From JAHEFT01 sp963766195 (lineage in GTDB: Bacteria > Pseudomonadota > Gammaproteobacteria > Xanthomonadales > SZUA-36): DNA of 64,000 nucleotides. The stretch's first letter is position 1; each line of letters begins with the position of its first letter. Both the position numbers and the translations under genes were made by a program. The notes below the pieces were generated by a model. The model saw only the letters and a list, made by a program, of their open reading frames with translations. It ran no database searches and was not told the DNA's origin. Below, one piece after another: positions 8,243 through 17,038 of this stretch. The DNA lies in NCBI GenBank assembly GCA_963766195.1, contig CAVXYY010000013.1, positions 1-64,000 on the forward strand, in the 5' to 3' direction.

Positions 8243-9817
8243 ATGATGACAGGCAGCACAGGCACCCTCCGGCAATTTCCGCAGTCGTTCTGGGCTGCCA
8301 ACACCATGGAAATTTTCGAGCGGATGGGCTGGTATGGCTTCTACGCGGTATCCGCGCTGTACCTGACGGGTTCTGTGGAGGACGGCGGGCTGGGGTTTTC
8401 TTCGGCGGACCGGGGCGTCATCCAGGGAATCGCGACCTTTTTCCTGTACCTTTTTCCGGCCGTTTTCGGGGCCCTGGCGGACCGCTACGGCTACAAGCGC
8501 ATGTTCCTTGCCTCCGCCCTGGTGATGGCGCCGGCTTACCTGCTGCTGTCCCTGCCCACCGGGTTCTGGCCATTCCTTGGCACGTATTTCCTGGTGGCGG
8601 TTGGCCATGGCATGTTCAAACCGGTGGTGATTTCGACCGTGGCCAAGTCGACCAACGAGGAAAACGGCTCGGTGGGATTCGGCATTTTCTACATGATGGT
8701 CAATATCGGCGGATTTATCGGTCCGATCGTGGCCGGCGTGGTCAGGGGTTGGGACTGGAACCTGGTTTTCTATGCCTCGAGTGGCTGGATTGTCGTCATG
8801 TCGGTCGTCTGCCTGCTGGTCTACAAGGAGCCGCCGCGCGATGCGGAGGCAGAGAGTCACCGGTCTTTGTCTGAAGTGTTCAAAGGCATGGTTTCCGTGG
8901 TCGGCAACCTGCGGTTTTTCATCCTGGTCAGCGGTTTGCTGGTCGTCCTGGTGATGGGTTCCAAGTGGTGGAGCTTCTCCCTTGTGGGAACGGTGGCGGC
9001 CGGTTGGCTTGCATTGAACCTGGTTGCGGACGTGCTGTTGCGGGGAGGAAAGACCGGTTACTCGAAACGCCCCTGGTATTCACAGCCGATGATCATCGGT
9101 GAAGGACGTTACCTGCTGTTCCTGCTGCTGATGGCCGGTTTCTGGGTTTCCTTTAACCAGATTTTCATGACACTGCCGGAATACATCCGCGATTACGTCG
9201 ACACGTCCGACCTGATCGCCACCTTCGGGCCGGTGGCCGCCTGGATCGCCGGCATGGCCCAGGGCCTGGGCCTTGACACGACGAACTGGTCCCGCGGGGT
9301 GCTTGAGCATGGACAGGTGAAGCCAGAGCACCTGATCAACCTGAATGCTTTCGGCATCATCTGTTTCCAGGTGTTTGTGTCCTGGCTGATGCGCAAGACT
9401 TCGCCGCTGACCAGCATCATAACCGGCGTGTGCGTCACCATCGCCAGCTTCAGCCTCTACCTGGTTGGCATGACCGGCTGGATCGTGGTGTCCGCCATCC
9501 TGGTATTTTCGGTGGGTGAAATGATGGCCAGCCCCCGATCCAAGGAATACGCCGGGCGAATTGCCCCGCCGGACAAGGTCGGCATGTACATGGGATATTT
9601 TTACTGGTGCGTGGCGCTGGGCAACTTGTTTGGCGGCTTGTTGTCGGGTCTTTCCTACCAGTACTTCGGGCCCAGGGGGATCAACCAGCCGGACGTCATG
9701 TGGATTCTGTTTGCTGCGCTGGCAGGCATTACGGCCGTTTCACTGGTTTTTTACAACCGCTGGATGATGACGACAGCGAAACGCCAGGTGGACGTTCCCG
9801 GCGCCGGCACACCATGA
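8243..9817 (+). CDS. POT/PTR2 family proton-coupled oligopeptide transporter
   Basis: A 524-residue MFS-fold transporter. TM1 carries the POT signature in the form EIFERMGWYGFYA (the ExxER motif linked to proton coupling), and TM5 has the PTR2-like stretch FYMMVNIGGFIGP. About 12-14 TM segments are visible. The likely role is uptake of di- and tripeptides with protons, though some members carry other solutes. Two adjacent ATG codons occur at 8243 and 8246. Its 3' end overlaps the convergent acetyltransferase gene by 89 bp. A 38-bp synonymous-only copy of part of this gene (9341-9378) recurs at 10746-10783. Confidence 0.85.
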   Translation: MMTGSTGTLRQFPQSFWAANTMEIFERMGWYGFYAVSALYLTGSVEDGGLGFSSADRGVIQGIATFFLYLFPAVFGALADRYGYKRMFLASALVMAPAYLLLSLPTGFWPFLGTYFLVAVGHGMFKPVVISTVAKSTNEENGSVGFGIFYMMVNIGGFIGPIVAGVVRGWDWNLVFYASSGWIVVMSVVCLLVYKEPPRDAEAESHRSLSEVFKGMVSVVGNLRFFILVSGLLVVLVMGSKWWSFSLVGTVAAGWLALNLVADVLLRGGKTGYSKRPWYSQPMIIGEGRYLLFLLLMAGFWVSFNQIFMTLPEYIRDYVDTSDLIATFGPVAAWIAGMAQGLGLDTTNWSRGVLEHGQVKPEHLINLNAFGIICFQVFVSWLMRKTSPLTSIITGVCVTIASFSLYLVGMTGWIVVSAILVFSVGEMMASPRSKEYAGRIAPPDKVGMYMGYFYWCVALGNLFGGLLSGLSYQYFGPRGINQPDVMWILFAALAGITAVSLVFYNRWMMTTAKRQVDVPGAGTP

Positions 9818-10289
9818 GCACATGGATGCCATTCGGGACATCGTCAAATTCCCTGTCATCCCGGAACCCCGCCTTGGCGAAAGCACGTCGCGATGCCAGG
9901 TTGTCCAGCCGTGCGCACGCCATCACGAATGGCACAGCGGGGTTGGACAGCGCAGCCCCGGCAACGAGACGTATGGCGGCCGACCCGACCCCCCGCCCGG
10001 CGTGACTTTGTTCGCCGATCATGATGTCGATGTCGATCACGCTCTCCGGGATGTCAGTGAGACCGGCCTCATCGAGTTCGCGGCGCATGGGGTGCTGCCA
10101 CAGAATGAGCCCGACTGCGCGGCCATCCACCTCGATAATGGCGCGCCAATTCCCCTTGGCCGGGGAGTCCTGCAGGAGTTGGATATTCGCTTCGGGTTCG
10201 CCCCAGGTGCTACGGACATGATCCGCATGCAGCCACCGTTCAATGAGCGGCAGGTCATCGCTCGTGGCATCGCGAAGCTGCATATTCAT
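9729..10289 (-). CDS. GNAT acetyltransferase, AAC(6')-like
   Basis: About 186 residues from the ATG at 10289; an upstream in-frame ATG at 10313 would add eight residues. The GNAT core is visible: DIDIMIGE (beta4), the acetyl-CoA loop HAGRGVGSAAIRL, and NLASRRAFAKAGF near the C-terminus. The arrangement resembles the aminoglycoside 6'-N-acetyltransferase group, but resistance cannot be inferred. The C-terminal ~25 residues are serine- and arginine-rich and lie antisense to the end of the POT gene. Confidence 0.7.
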   Translation of the reverse strand: MNMQLRDATSDDLPLIERWLHADHVRSTWGEPEANIQLLQDSPAKGNWRAIIEVDGRAVGLILWQHPMRRELDEAGLTDIPESVIDIDIMIGEQSHAGRGVGSAAIRLVAGAALSNPAVPFVMACARLDNLASRRAFAKAGFRDDREFDDVPNGIHVLMVCRRRERPPGVSLSSSSSGCKKPVKRP

Positions 10290-10376
10290 GACAATCCGCT
10301 TCTCCTCATACATTCATTCGTAAGTTTGGGCCGATCCCTCTTAAACCTCTATTAATTTCTATCAAGGGAGAGATTA

Positions 10377-10389
10377 GGGGTCGGACCCC
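10377..10389. repeat. Short GGGGTCGGACCCC palindrome
   Basis: This is a near-perfect 13-bp dyad. The core GGGTCGGACC recurs at 10633-10642, and a related CCGGACCCC string is at 34286-34294. It may be part of a small interspersed repeat. The rest of 10290-10487 shows no gene. Confidence 0.35.
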
Positions 10390-10487
10390 ATGCTTCCATC
10401 ACCACCAGTTGTGGTCTTAACGGCGACGGGGTTGTTAACACGAGTTAATTGCCCCCGTCTCCGTTAAGTCAATCATTGTTCAAGCGA

Positions 10488-10619
10488 TCAGCCACGACGT
10501 AACCAGCGTGTTTTCAGGCTGCTAAATGCACTCCAAAGCAAATAGCCCACAATCCCCACAAGCATCAGACCCACATAAAACACGACCAGCCAGTTCATTG
10601 GAATACCTGGAAGCAGCAT
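10488..10619 (-). CDS. Small single-span membrane protein (43 residues)
   Basis: A short ORF in an otherwise gene-free stretch. It reads MLLPGIPMNWLVVFYV, then a hydrophobic segment of about 20 residues, then the basic tail SLKTRWLRRG, a positive-inside pattern. The second methionine (10598) has a better spaced AGG upstream and would give a 36-residue version. The hydrophobic core followed by a compact basic tail is unlikely in random sequence of this length, but there is no homology evidence. Function unknown. Confidence 0.45.
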   Translation of the reverse strand: MLLPGIPMNWLVVFYVGLMLVGIVGYLLWSAFSSLKTRWLRRG

Positions 10620-10745
10620 GGGCAGCGACTACGGGTCGGACCGGCGCAACACACTGTTTTCAAAACGATAAAACCTTCCCAAAGCGCGAAATTCACAGTT
10701 AGACGGGGGATTTGGGGTTCGAAAAAACGAGCTTAGGAACCTAGG

Positions 10746-10783
10746 CTGAATGCTTTCGGCATCATTTGCTTTCAGGTGTTCGT
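10746..10783 (+). pseudogene. Remnant of a second POT-transporter gene
   Basis: Thirty-eight bases match 9341-9378 of the POT gene. The first 20 are identical, and every difference after that is at a third codon position, so both encode LNAFGIICFQVFV. The reading hits a stop soon afterwards, and the upstream flank does not match. This pattern fits a scrap of a diverged paralogue rather than a recent duplication of the neighbour. Confidence 0.6.
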
Positions 10784-10822
10784 TCTCGGCGACCGGTAAC
10801 GGGGTAAGCGTGCGTAAAAGAA

Positions 10823-10846
10823 GAAACCCCGCCAAAGCGGGGTTTC
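10823..10846 (-). terminator. Rho-independent terminator of groESL
   Basis: A perfect 10-bp stem (GAAACCCCGC / GCGGGGTTTC) with a 4-nt loop is followed on the minus strand by the T-rich tail TTCTTTTAC. It lies 68 bp beyond the groEL stop. A second weaker hairpin (10862-10903) lies between it and the gene. Confidence 0.8.
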
Positions 10847-10913
10847 TAGCACTCACGTAGAGCATTTTGCGGTTTTCGCCGTCAGGCGAAAGAAGCGAAA
10901 TGCGGGTGGTGAA

Positions 10914-12557
10914 CTACATCATGCCGCCCATTCCACCCATGCCACCCATGTCTCCGCCACCGTGCATGGCGGGTTCATCCTTCGGAAGTTCCGCAACCAT
11001 GGCTTCGGTGGTGATCATCAGGCCGGCGACCGAAGAAGCGTTCTGCAGCGCTGAACGAACGACCTTGGTCGGGTCCAGGATGCCGGCTTCGATCATATCG
11101 GTGTACTCGCCGGTAGCGGCGTTGTAACCGAAGTTGCCTTTGCCGGCGCGAACCTTGTTCAGAACAACCGAACCTTCTTCACCGGCATTGGTGACGATCT
11201 GGCGCAGCGGTTCCTGCATGGCGCGCATGGCGATGGCGATACCCACGTTCTGGTCTTCGTTATCGCCTTTAACCTTGGCAACCGCGGTCAGCGCGCGAAC
11301 CAGTGCAACACCGCCACCCGGAACCACGCCTTCTTCGACGGCGGCACGGGTTGCGTGCAGCGCGTCTTCAACGCGGGCTTTCTTCTCTTTCATTTCCACT
11401 TCGGTGGCCGCCCCGACCTTGATCACGGCAACACCGCCGGCCAGCTTGGCCACGCGTTCCTGCAGTTTTTCACGGTCGTAATCAGAAGAGGATTCTTCGA
11501 TCTGGGCGCGGATCTGGTTAACCCGGCCTTCGATCTGGGAAGACTCGCCGGCGCCATCGATGAGGGTGGTGTTTTCCTTGGTGATGCTGATCTTCTTGGC
11601 GGAACCCAGGTCATCCAGCGTGGCTTTCTCCAGGCTCAGGCCGACTTCCTCGGAAATCACCGTGCCGCCGGTCAGGACGGCGATGTCTTCCAGCATGGCC
11701 TTGCGGCGGTCACCGAAGCCGGGCGCCTTGACGGCCGCGACCTTGACGATACCGCGAATGGTGTTGACCACCAGGGTCGCCAGGGCTTCGCCTTCGACGT
11801 CTTCAGCGATGATCAGCAGGGAGCGGCCGGACTTGGCCACGCCTTCCAGCACCGGCAGCATGTCGCGGACGTTGCTGATTTTCTTGTCGTGCAGCAGGAT
11901 GTAAGGCTCTTCCAGTTCGACGCTCATGGTCTGCTGGTTGTTGATGAAATACGGAGACAGGTAGCCGCGGTCGAACTGCATGCCTTCAACCACGTCCAGC
12001 TCGTTGGCGAGGCCTGAAGCATCTTCAACGGTAATCACGCCTTCCTTACCCACTTTGTCCATCGCCTTGGCGATCAGCTCGCCCACTTCCACGTCGGAGT
12101 TGGCCGAGATCGAACCGACCTGCGCAATGGCTGCGTTGGTCGTGCAGGGGGTTGATTGCTTCTTCAGGGACTCGGTTGCGGCCAGCACAGCCTTGTCGAT
12201 TCCGCGTTTCAGGTCCATCGGGTTCATGCCGGCAGCGACGGCTTTCATGCCTTCGCGCAACATCGCCTGGGCCAGAACGGTAGCGGTCGTGGTGCCGTCG
12301 CCGGCCACGTCAGAAGTCTTGGAAGCCACTTCCTTGACCATCTGTGCGCCCATGTTTTCGAACTTGTTTTCCAGCTCGATTTCCTTGGCGACGGAAACGC
12401 CGTCCTTGGTCACGGTCGGTGCGCCATAGGCTTTGTCCAGCACCACGTTACGGCCTTTCGGGCCCAGGGTTACCTTGACAGCGTCAGCCAGGATATTGAC
12501 ACCCCGCATCATCTTGCCGCGGGCGTCTTCACCAAATCGTACGTCTTTTGCACTCAT
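10914..12557 (-). CDS. groEL: Chaperonin GroEL (Hsp60)
   Basis: A complete 547-residue chaperonin subunit that folds proteins in the cytoplasm as a double heptameric ring with GroES. The N-terminus SAKDVRFGEDARGKM, the ATP-site motif DVAGDGTTTATVLA and the C-terminal GGM repeat (GGDMGGMGGMGGMM) are all present. It follows groES by 40 nt in the standard groES-groEL order. No CIRCE element or clear sigma-32 promoter was found upstream of groES. Confidence 0.98.
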   Translation of the reverse strand: MSAKDVRFGEDARGKMMRGVNILADAVKVTLGPKGRNVVLDKAYGAPTVTKDGVSVAKEIELENKFENMGAQMVKEVASKTSDVAGDGTTTATVLAQAMLREGMKAVAAGMNPMDLKRGIDKAVLAATESLKKQSTPCTTNAAIAQVGSISANSDVEVGELIAKAMDKVGKEGVITVEDASGLANELDVVEGMQFDRGYLSPYFINNQQTMSVELEEPYILLHDKKISNVRDMLPVLEGVAKSGRSLLIIAEDVEGEALATLVVNTIRGIVKVAAVKAPGFGDRRKAMLEDIAVLTGGTVISEEVGLSLEKATLDDLGSAKKISITKENTTLIDGAGESSQIEGRVNQIRAQIEESSSDYDREKLQERVAKLAGGVAVIKVGAATEVEMKEKKARVEDALHATRAAVEEGVVPGGGVALVRALTAVAKVKGDNEDQNVGIAIAMRAMQEPLRQIVTNAGEEGSVVLNKVRAGKGNFGYNAATGEYTDMIEAGILDPTKVVRSALQNASSVAGLMITTEAMVAELPKDEPAMHGGGDMGGMGGMGGMM

Positions 12558-12597
12558 TGTTAATTCCTCAATTCCAAATTATTTATCAGGAGGCTGT

Positions 12598-12888
12598 TCA
12601 GCCTTCAATGATGGCCATGATGTCGTCTTCGCGCATGACGAGCAGTTCTTCGCCATCCACCTTGACTTCAGTGCCTGCGTATTTTCCGAACAGGACCATG
12701 TCTCCGGCTTTCACATCCAGGCCACGCTGTTCGCCGTTATCGAGCACTTTGCCGTTTCCGACGGCGAGCACTTTGCCACGGATTGGTTTTTCTGCCACGT
12801 TGTCAGGAATCACGATTCCTCCAGCCGACACTTTTTCTTCCTCGACGCGCTTGACTATCACGCGATCATGCAAAGGACGAAGTTTCAT
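12598..12888 (-). CDS. groES: Co-chaperonin GroES (Hsp10)
   Basis: A 96-residue lid subunit for GroEL. I start it at MKLRPLHDRV (12888), preceded by a GGGAG ribosome site; the frame opens eight codons earlier, but that would be atypical. The mobile loop region (EEKVSAGGIVIPD) and the roof region are normal. First gene of the groESL operon. Confidence 0.97.
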   Translation of the reverse strand: MKLRPLHDRVIVKRVEEEKVSAGGIVIPDNVAEKPIRGKVLAVGNGKVLDNGEQRGLDVKAGDMVLFGKYAGTEVKVDGEELLVMREDDIMAIIEG

Positions 12889-12928
12889 TTCAGAATCTCC
12901 CAAATTTATCAATTGTTTGAACGGATAA

Positions 12929-12951
12929 GCAGGCGGGCTGCACCCGCCTGC
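12929..12951. promoter_or_regulatory. 9-bp perfect stem-loop in the groES leader
   Basis: GCAGGCGGG and CCCGCCTGC pair around a 5-nt loop, 41 nt upstream of the groES start. It could be a leader RNA structure for groESL, or a terminator lacking a T-tract. Its role is unknown. Confidence 0.4.
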
Positions 12952-13102
12952 GGCATCTATTGCCTGTAACCTGGCGAAAAACCTTGATCACAGTCTGACG
13001 AGCTAAATTGGGTTGGCCGATTTTCATTTCAAGGCATGAGCCGATAATGTTTTCAAATTTCGCCGGGTCCGGAGCAGGAGATAGGGTAAAATCCGCGCCC
13101 TG

Positions 13103-15103
13103 ATGACCACTTCCTCAATCGAGCTCAACGAACAGCAGAAAGCCGCCGTGCGGTATACAAAAGGACCGTTACTGGTGGTTGCGGGCGCCGGAAGCGGCAA
13201 GACGCGGGTCATCATTGAAAAAATCGTGTACCTGGTGCGGGACCGTGGTTTGCCATCCGTACGGATCGCGGCCATTACCTTTACCAACAAGGCTGCCCGG
13301 GAGATGAAGGAGCGGCTGTCCAGGCGGCTGGGCCGGGAAAAAGCCGCCGAAATCACTGTTTCAACCTTCCATTCACTGGGCTGGAGGATCCTGCGCGCCG
13401 AGCATCAGCAACTCGGCTACCGCCCGGGGATCAGCATCCTGGACGAAACGGATAGCCAGACCGTGGTTCGTGACCTGCTCCCGGATGGAACTTCGCCGGA
13501 AACGGTGAAGCTCGCCAGGGCCCAGGTTTCAAAATGGAAAAACCGGGCACTGGCGGCTGCCGAGGTCGGGACAGACTTCAGCAGCAGGGGCGAGGCCGCT
13601 GTCTGGAACCTGTACCAGCGGTACGAGGAGCATTTGCGGAACCTGAATGCCGTGGATTTCGACGACCTGATTCTGCAACCCCTCCGGGCGCTGCGCGACG
13701 GGGACACCCGGCTCAAATGGCAGCAGGAGATCCGCCACCTGCTGGTGGATGAATACCAGGACACGAACGAAACGCAGTACCAGATGCTGCGCCTGCTGGC
13801 GGGCCCTGAAGGGCGGCTGACCGCCGTGGGCGATGATGACCAGTCGATTTACGGCTGGCGCGGCGCGCAACCAGAAAACCTGCAGCAACTGGCTGCGGAT
13901 TACCCGCAGTTACACATTGTCAAACTGGAACAGAACTACCGTTCCTGCGGCATGGTGCTGAAAGCGGCCAATGCGCTGATTGCGAATAACCCCCATAAAA
14001 TCGACAAGCGGCTTTGGAGCGCGCTGCACGAAGGCGAATCGATCCGGGTCATCCCCTGCGAAAACGAAGTGGAGGAAGCAGGGATGATCGCGGCTGAAAT
14101 CATGCACCGCCAGTACACCACCCGGGCGCAATGGGGCGACTTCGCTGTGCTGTACCGCGGAAACCACCAGTCCCGGGTGCTCGAACAGGCCATGCGCGAG
14201 CAACGGATTCCCTATCACCTTTCCGGCGGCACCTCGTTTTTTGAGCGCACCGAGATCAAGGACCTGATGTGTTACCTGCGCCTGGCAGTTAACCCGGATG
14301 ACAATGCGGCCTTCCTGCGTATCGTCAACACGCCGAGACGTGACATCGGGGTTGCGTCCCGGGGCGCTATCGCCGGTCTTGCCGGCATGCGGCACATCAG
14401 CCTGTTCGCAGCGGCGCAACTGCCGGAGTGTCTTTCATTGCTGAAACCGGCCAGTGCGCAAAGCCTGCGCGAGTTCTGCCACCGGATCGTGGCAACCGGC
14501 GACCGGGGGGAGCGGGCCGACCCGGTCGAGGCGGTTCGGGACCTGTTTGAACAGATCGGGTATGAACAATGGATTCGGGAACAGTCCGACAATGTCGTGC
14601 TGACTGAACGCCGGATTGAAAATACCCGTGAACTCGTGGCCTGGCTGACCCGTCTGCGGGACGACAACCCGGGGCTGGGATTGATCGACCTGATCGGACG
14701 GTTGTCCCTGCTGACCAGCATTGACCAGGACAAGGAGCCGGGCCAGGAAGTCAGATTGATGACGCTTCATGGATCCAAGGGGCTCGAGTTTCCGCACGTG
14801 TTCATGGCCGGGGTTGAGGAAGACCTGCTTCCGCACCGCAACAGCCTGGAAGAAAACGGCGAAGAAGAGGAGCGCCGCTTGATGTACGTGGGACTCACCC
14901 GGGCCAGGGAATCCCTGACGCTGAGCTTTGCCCGGCACCGCAAACGCTACGGTGAAAGGGTGTCCTGCGAACCCAGCCGGTTCCTCGACGAACTTCCCAA
15001 AGACCTGCTCGACTGGCGCGGGGAAGACGCGGAGCGGGACCATGAGCGCTCACGCGAGCGCGCCACCACCCACCTCGACAAATTACGCGATATGTTCGGC
15101 TGA
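13103..15103 (+). CDS. rep: ATP-dependent DNA helicase Rep
   Basis: A 666-residue superfamily 1A 3'-5' helicase that helps replication forks pass protein blocks. Motifs in order: Q-motif LNEQQKAAV, Walker A VVAGAGSGKT, Ia TFTNKAAREMKERL, motif II LVDEYQDTN, motif III VGDDDQSIYGWRGA, motif IV YRSC, motif V TLHGSKGLEF and motif VI YVGLTRARESL. The length and the short C-terminus fit Rep rather than UvrD, which is longer. Intact. Confidence 0.93.
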   Translation: MTTSSIELNEQQKAAVRYTKGPLLVVAGAGSGKTRVIIEKIVYLVRDRGLPSVRIAAITFTNKAAREMKERLSRRLGREKAAEITVSTFHSLGWRILRAEHQQLGYRPGISILDETDSQTVVRDLLPDGTSPETVKLARAQVSKWKNRALAAAEVGTDFSSRGEAAVWNLYQRYEEHLRNLNAVDFDDLILQPLRALRDGDTRLKWQQEIRHLLVDEYQDTNETQYQMLRLLAGPEGRLTAVGDDDQSIYGWRGAQPENLQQLAADYPQLHIVKLEQNYRSCGMVLKAANALIANNPHKIDKRLWSALHEGESIRVIPCENEVEEAGMIAAEIMHRQYTTRAQWGDFAVLYRGNHQSRVLEQAMREQRIPYHLSGGTSFFERTEIKDLMCYLRLAVNPDDNAAFLRIVNTPRRDIGVASRGAIAGLAGMRHISLFAAAQLPECLSLLKPASAQSLREFCHRIVATGDRGERADPVEAVRDLFEQIGYEQWIREQSDNVVLTERRIENTRELVAWLTRLRDDNPGLGLIDLIGRLSLLTSIDQDKEPGQEVRLMTLHGSKGLEFPHVFMAGVEEDLLPHRNSLEENGEEEERRLMYVGLTRARESLTLSFARHRKRYGERVSCEPSRFLDELPKDLLDWRGEDAERDHERSRERATTHLDKLRDMFG

Positions 15104-15127
15104 CGGGTTACGGGCAGAACCGGCGGT

Positions 15128-15466
15128 TTACCGTTCCTGGGCGGAGGCGCATTGAATACAAAGCAGCGCGGAAGGATCCACTGCCAGGCGGGCAGGGGCG
15201 ATATTCTCACCGCACTCGAGACAGTGGCCATAGTCTCCATCCTCAATCCGTTGCAGCGCCGCTTCTATCTGGAGCAGTTTGGTTCGCCGGCGCCTGCCGG
15301 TTTCTTTTGACATGGCCTGTGACTGCATCGCATCCATTCGCGAAAGGCGTCCAATGCGGGCCTGGTCCAGCTCAACCGTCTCCTCCGCCTGGTCCCCGGT
15401 TTCCTGGGCCTGCAGCAGGGAACGTTTCATCTCGAGAAGGCTTTTCTTATGGTGTTCTGTGTTCAT
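15128..15466 (-). CDS. DksA/TraR-family zinc-finger protein
   Basis: About 112 residues from MNTEHHKKSL (an alternative start at 15496 adds ten). An N-terminal helical hairpin is followed by the C4 zinc finger, CLECGENIAPARL...CIQC. Such proteins enter the RNA polymerase secondary channel or have unassigned roles. The coiled coil lacks an obvious DxxDxA tip motif, so full DksA function is doubtful. Converges with rep. Confidence 0.8.
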   Translation of the reverse strand: MNTEHHKKSLLEMKRSLLQAQETGDQAEETVELDQARIGRLSRMDAMQSQAMSKETGRRRRTKLLQIEAALQRIEDGDYGHCLECGENIAPARLAVDPSALLCIQCASAQER

Positions 15467-15550
15467 GAATCCCGACTGTAACCCCTGGCTCATCAAAATT
15501 CACTCACATATCTGTAACTTTTCCATCCACGCTGCGTTTATTCTTCAGAG

Positions 15551-16039
15551 ATGAGCAGAACGTTTCGACATTGGGTTGACCAATACCAGGACCAGGCGTG
15601 GACCCTGGCCCGCTATCTGCTCAAAGACCCGTCCGAGGCGGAGGACGCTTGCCAGGAGGCCTTTGTGAAACTCTGGCATAACCGGGACTCGATCGATCCC
15701 GACAAGATCAGGCCCTGGTTGATGAAGGTGACGCGGAACGGATGCCTGGACCGCTTGCGGCGCAGGCACCCGACGGAAGAACTGCAGGAATGGCATATGC
15801 CGGACGTGGTCTCCGGGCCGGCGCAGGGACTGCAGCAACAGGAGCTCAGCGGCTGGCTGAAAGCCGCCATTAACGGCCTGAAGGAGCCATACCGGTCGCT
15901 GGTGGTTTTGCGGGATGTGCAGGAACACAGTTACGAGGAAGTCGGGGCCGCCCTGGAATTGAGCTCTTCGCAGGTAAAGACCTACCTGCACCGGGCCAGA
16001 AAACAGTTGCGGGAGCAACTGGCAGAGGTAAGACCATGA
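15551..16039 (+). CDS. ECF-type RNA polymerase sigma factor
   Basis: A 162-residue sigma-70 family protein with only regions 2 and 4. Region 2: LLKDPSEAEDACQEAFVKLW (about residues 24-43). Region 4: the helix-turn-helix HSYEEVGAALELSSSQVKTY (about residues 126-145). The next gene starts inside its stop codon (ATGA), which suggests a coupled regulatory partner. It probably activates its own operon, which also encodes two DUF4252 proteins, though no promoter motif was identified. Confidence 0.88.
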   Translation: MSRTFRHWVDQYQDQAWTLARYLLKDPSEAEDACQEAFVKLWHNRDSIDPDKIRPWLMKVTRNGCLDRLRRRHPTEELQEWHMPDVVSGPAQGLQQQELSGWLKAAINGLKEPYRSLVVLRDVQEHSYEEVGAALELSSSQVKTYLHRARKQLREQLAEVRP

Positions 16040-16480
16040 ACAGAGATGACAAGACACTGGATACACAAATCGACGCGATGATGGAGCAACTGACCATAGA
16101 GAAGGCGCCGGCGAGCCTTACTTTCCGCCTGAACCGCATTCCGGAGGAGGAAAGCCGGAAAGCGCGCAACAAGGCGTCGCGCTGGTCCTGGCTCAAGGCC
16201 GGCCCGTTTCCGCGCTGGGTGCTGGCGCCGGCGTTTGCGGCCGTCCCGCTGCTGGTCGCCATCGTGGTCCTGATGCAGCCCAGGCAACCTTCGCCGGCGG
16301 AAATTCAACAGGCGCGCCAGGACCTGGCCGTTGCGTTCGCCTATATCGACAAGGTGGGGCACCTGACCGGTAATGAAATTCAAAGCCGTCCTCGGCGCTG
16401 AATTACGCCGCGGCGTGAAGGAACCCTTATCGGAACACATGCCCTTTACGAAACAATCCCTCAAGGAGGAAACGACATGA
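16036..16480 (+). CDS. Membrane protein, probable anti-sigma factor (one frameshift)
   Basis: It overlaps the sigma gene by 4 nt and has one TM segment (WVLAPAFAAVPLLVAIVVLM, about residues 61-80) after a cytoplasmic N-terminus, the topology expected of an anti-sigma factor. No HxxxCxxC zinc motif is present, so it is not a ZAS-type regulator. The visible frame stops at 16401, but a shift near 16390 restores a basic, charged tail (ELRRGVKEPLSEHMPF) ending at TGA 16480, which overlaps the next ATG. That coupling argues the break is an indel error. Anti-sigma function is inferred from context. Confidence 0.6.
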
Positions 16481-17038
16481 AATCTCAGATGATCCAGAAA
16501 ATCCTGCTTGCCTGCCTGACGGTCCTGGTGACCCTGCCGGCGATGGCGCAGGAAGACGCTCTTAAGGACCTTCCAGGCTACGTCGATTTCGGCGAACTGC
16601 ACAGCGTCTTTCGGTGAACCGGCGGTGCAAATTTCCGTTGGTGCGTCGTTACTCGGCCTGGTGAGTTCTCTCAGCGCCGAAGAAGACCCGGAAACGGCCG
16701 CGTTGTTCAAGCGTCTGAAAGGCGTTCGCGTCAACGTGTTTGAAACCGAAACCATGGTCGATGGTGCGATCGGCCTGGTCAAGGACGTGTCATCGAAACT
16801 CAACAAGCTGGGTTGGGAACCGGTGGTGACGGTCAATTCAAAAGATGAACAGGTGCGTATTTTCATGATGATCAAGGACAACCAGGTCCAAGGCATTACC
16901 GTGATGGCGCTGGATGAAGAAGAATCGGTTTTCGTGAACATCATCGGCAGCATCAACCCGGAGGAACTGGGCAAAGTCATGAAGAATTTCGACATCGACG
17001 TCGAGGTCGATGGCGACGAGACCGATTCAGATGAATAG
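16477..17038 (+). CDS. DUF4252 secreted protein, one frameshift
   Basis: The ATG at 16477 overlaps the end of the previous gene. A signal peptide (LLACLTVLVTLPAMAQ) leads to YVDFGELHSVF, where the frame breaks near 16610; the protein resumes as FGEPAVQISVGASLL. The C-terminal half has the DUF4252 pattern: GVRVNVFET, then GWEPVVTV, then GITVMALDEEESVFVNIIG. About 187 residues in all. DUF4252 has no assigned function. It shares a fold with the next gene, and both depend on the sigma operon. Confidence 0.7.

Noticed and set aside
10629..10865. 78-codon minus-strand frame
   Set aside because: It contains the groESL terminator and the POT remnant and has no domain features.
12889..13102. CIRCE heat-shock operator upstream of groES
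   Set aside because: No TTAGCACTC-N9-GAGTGCTAA was found; only a GC hairpin is present.
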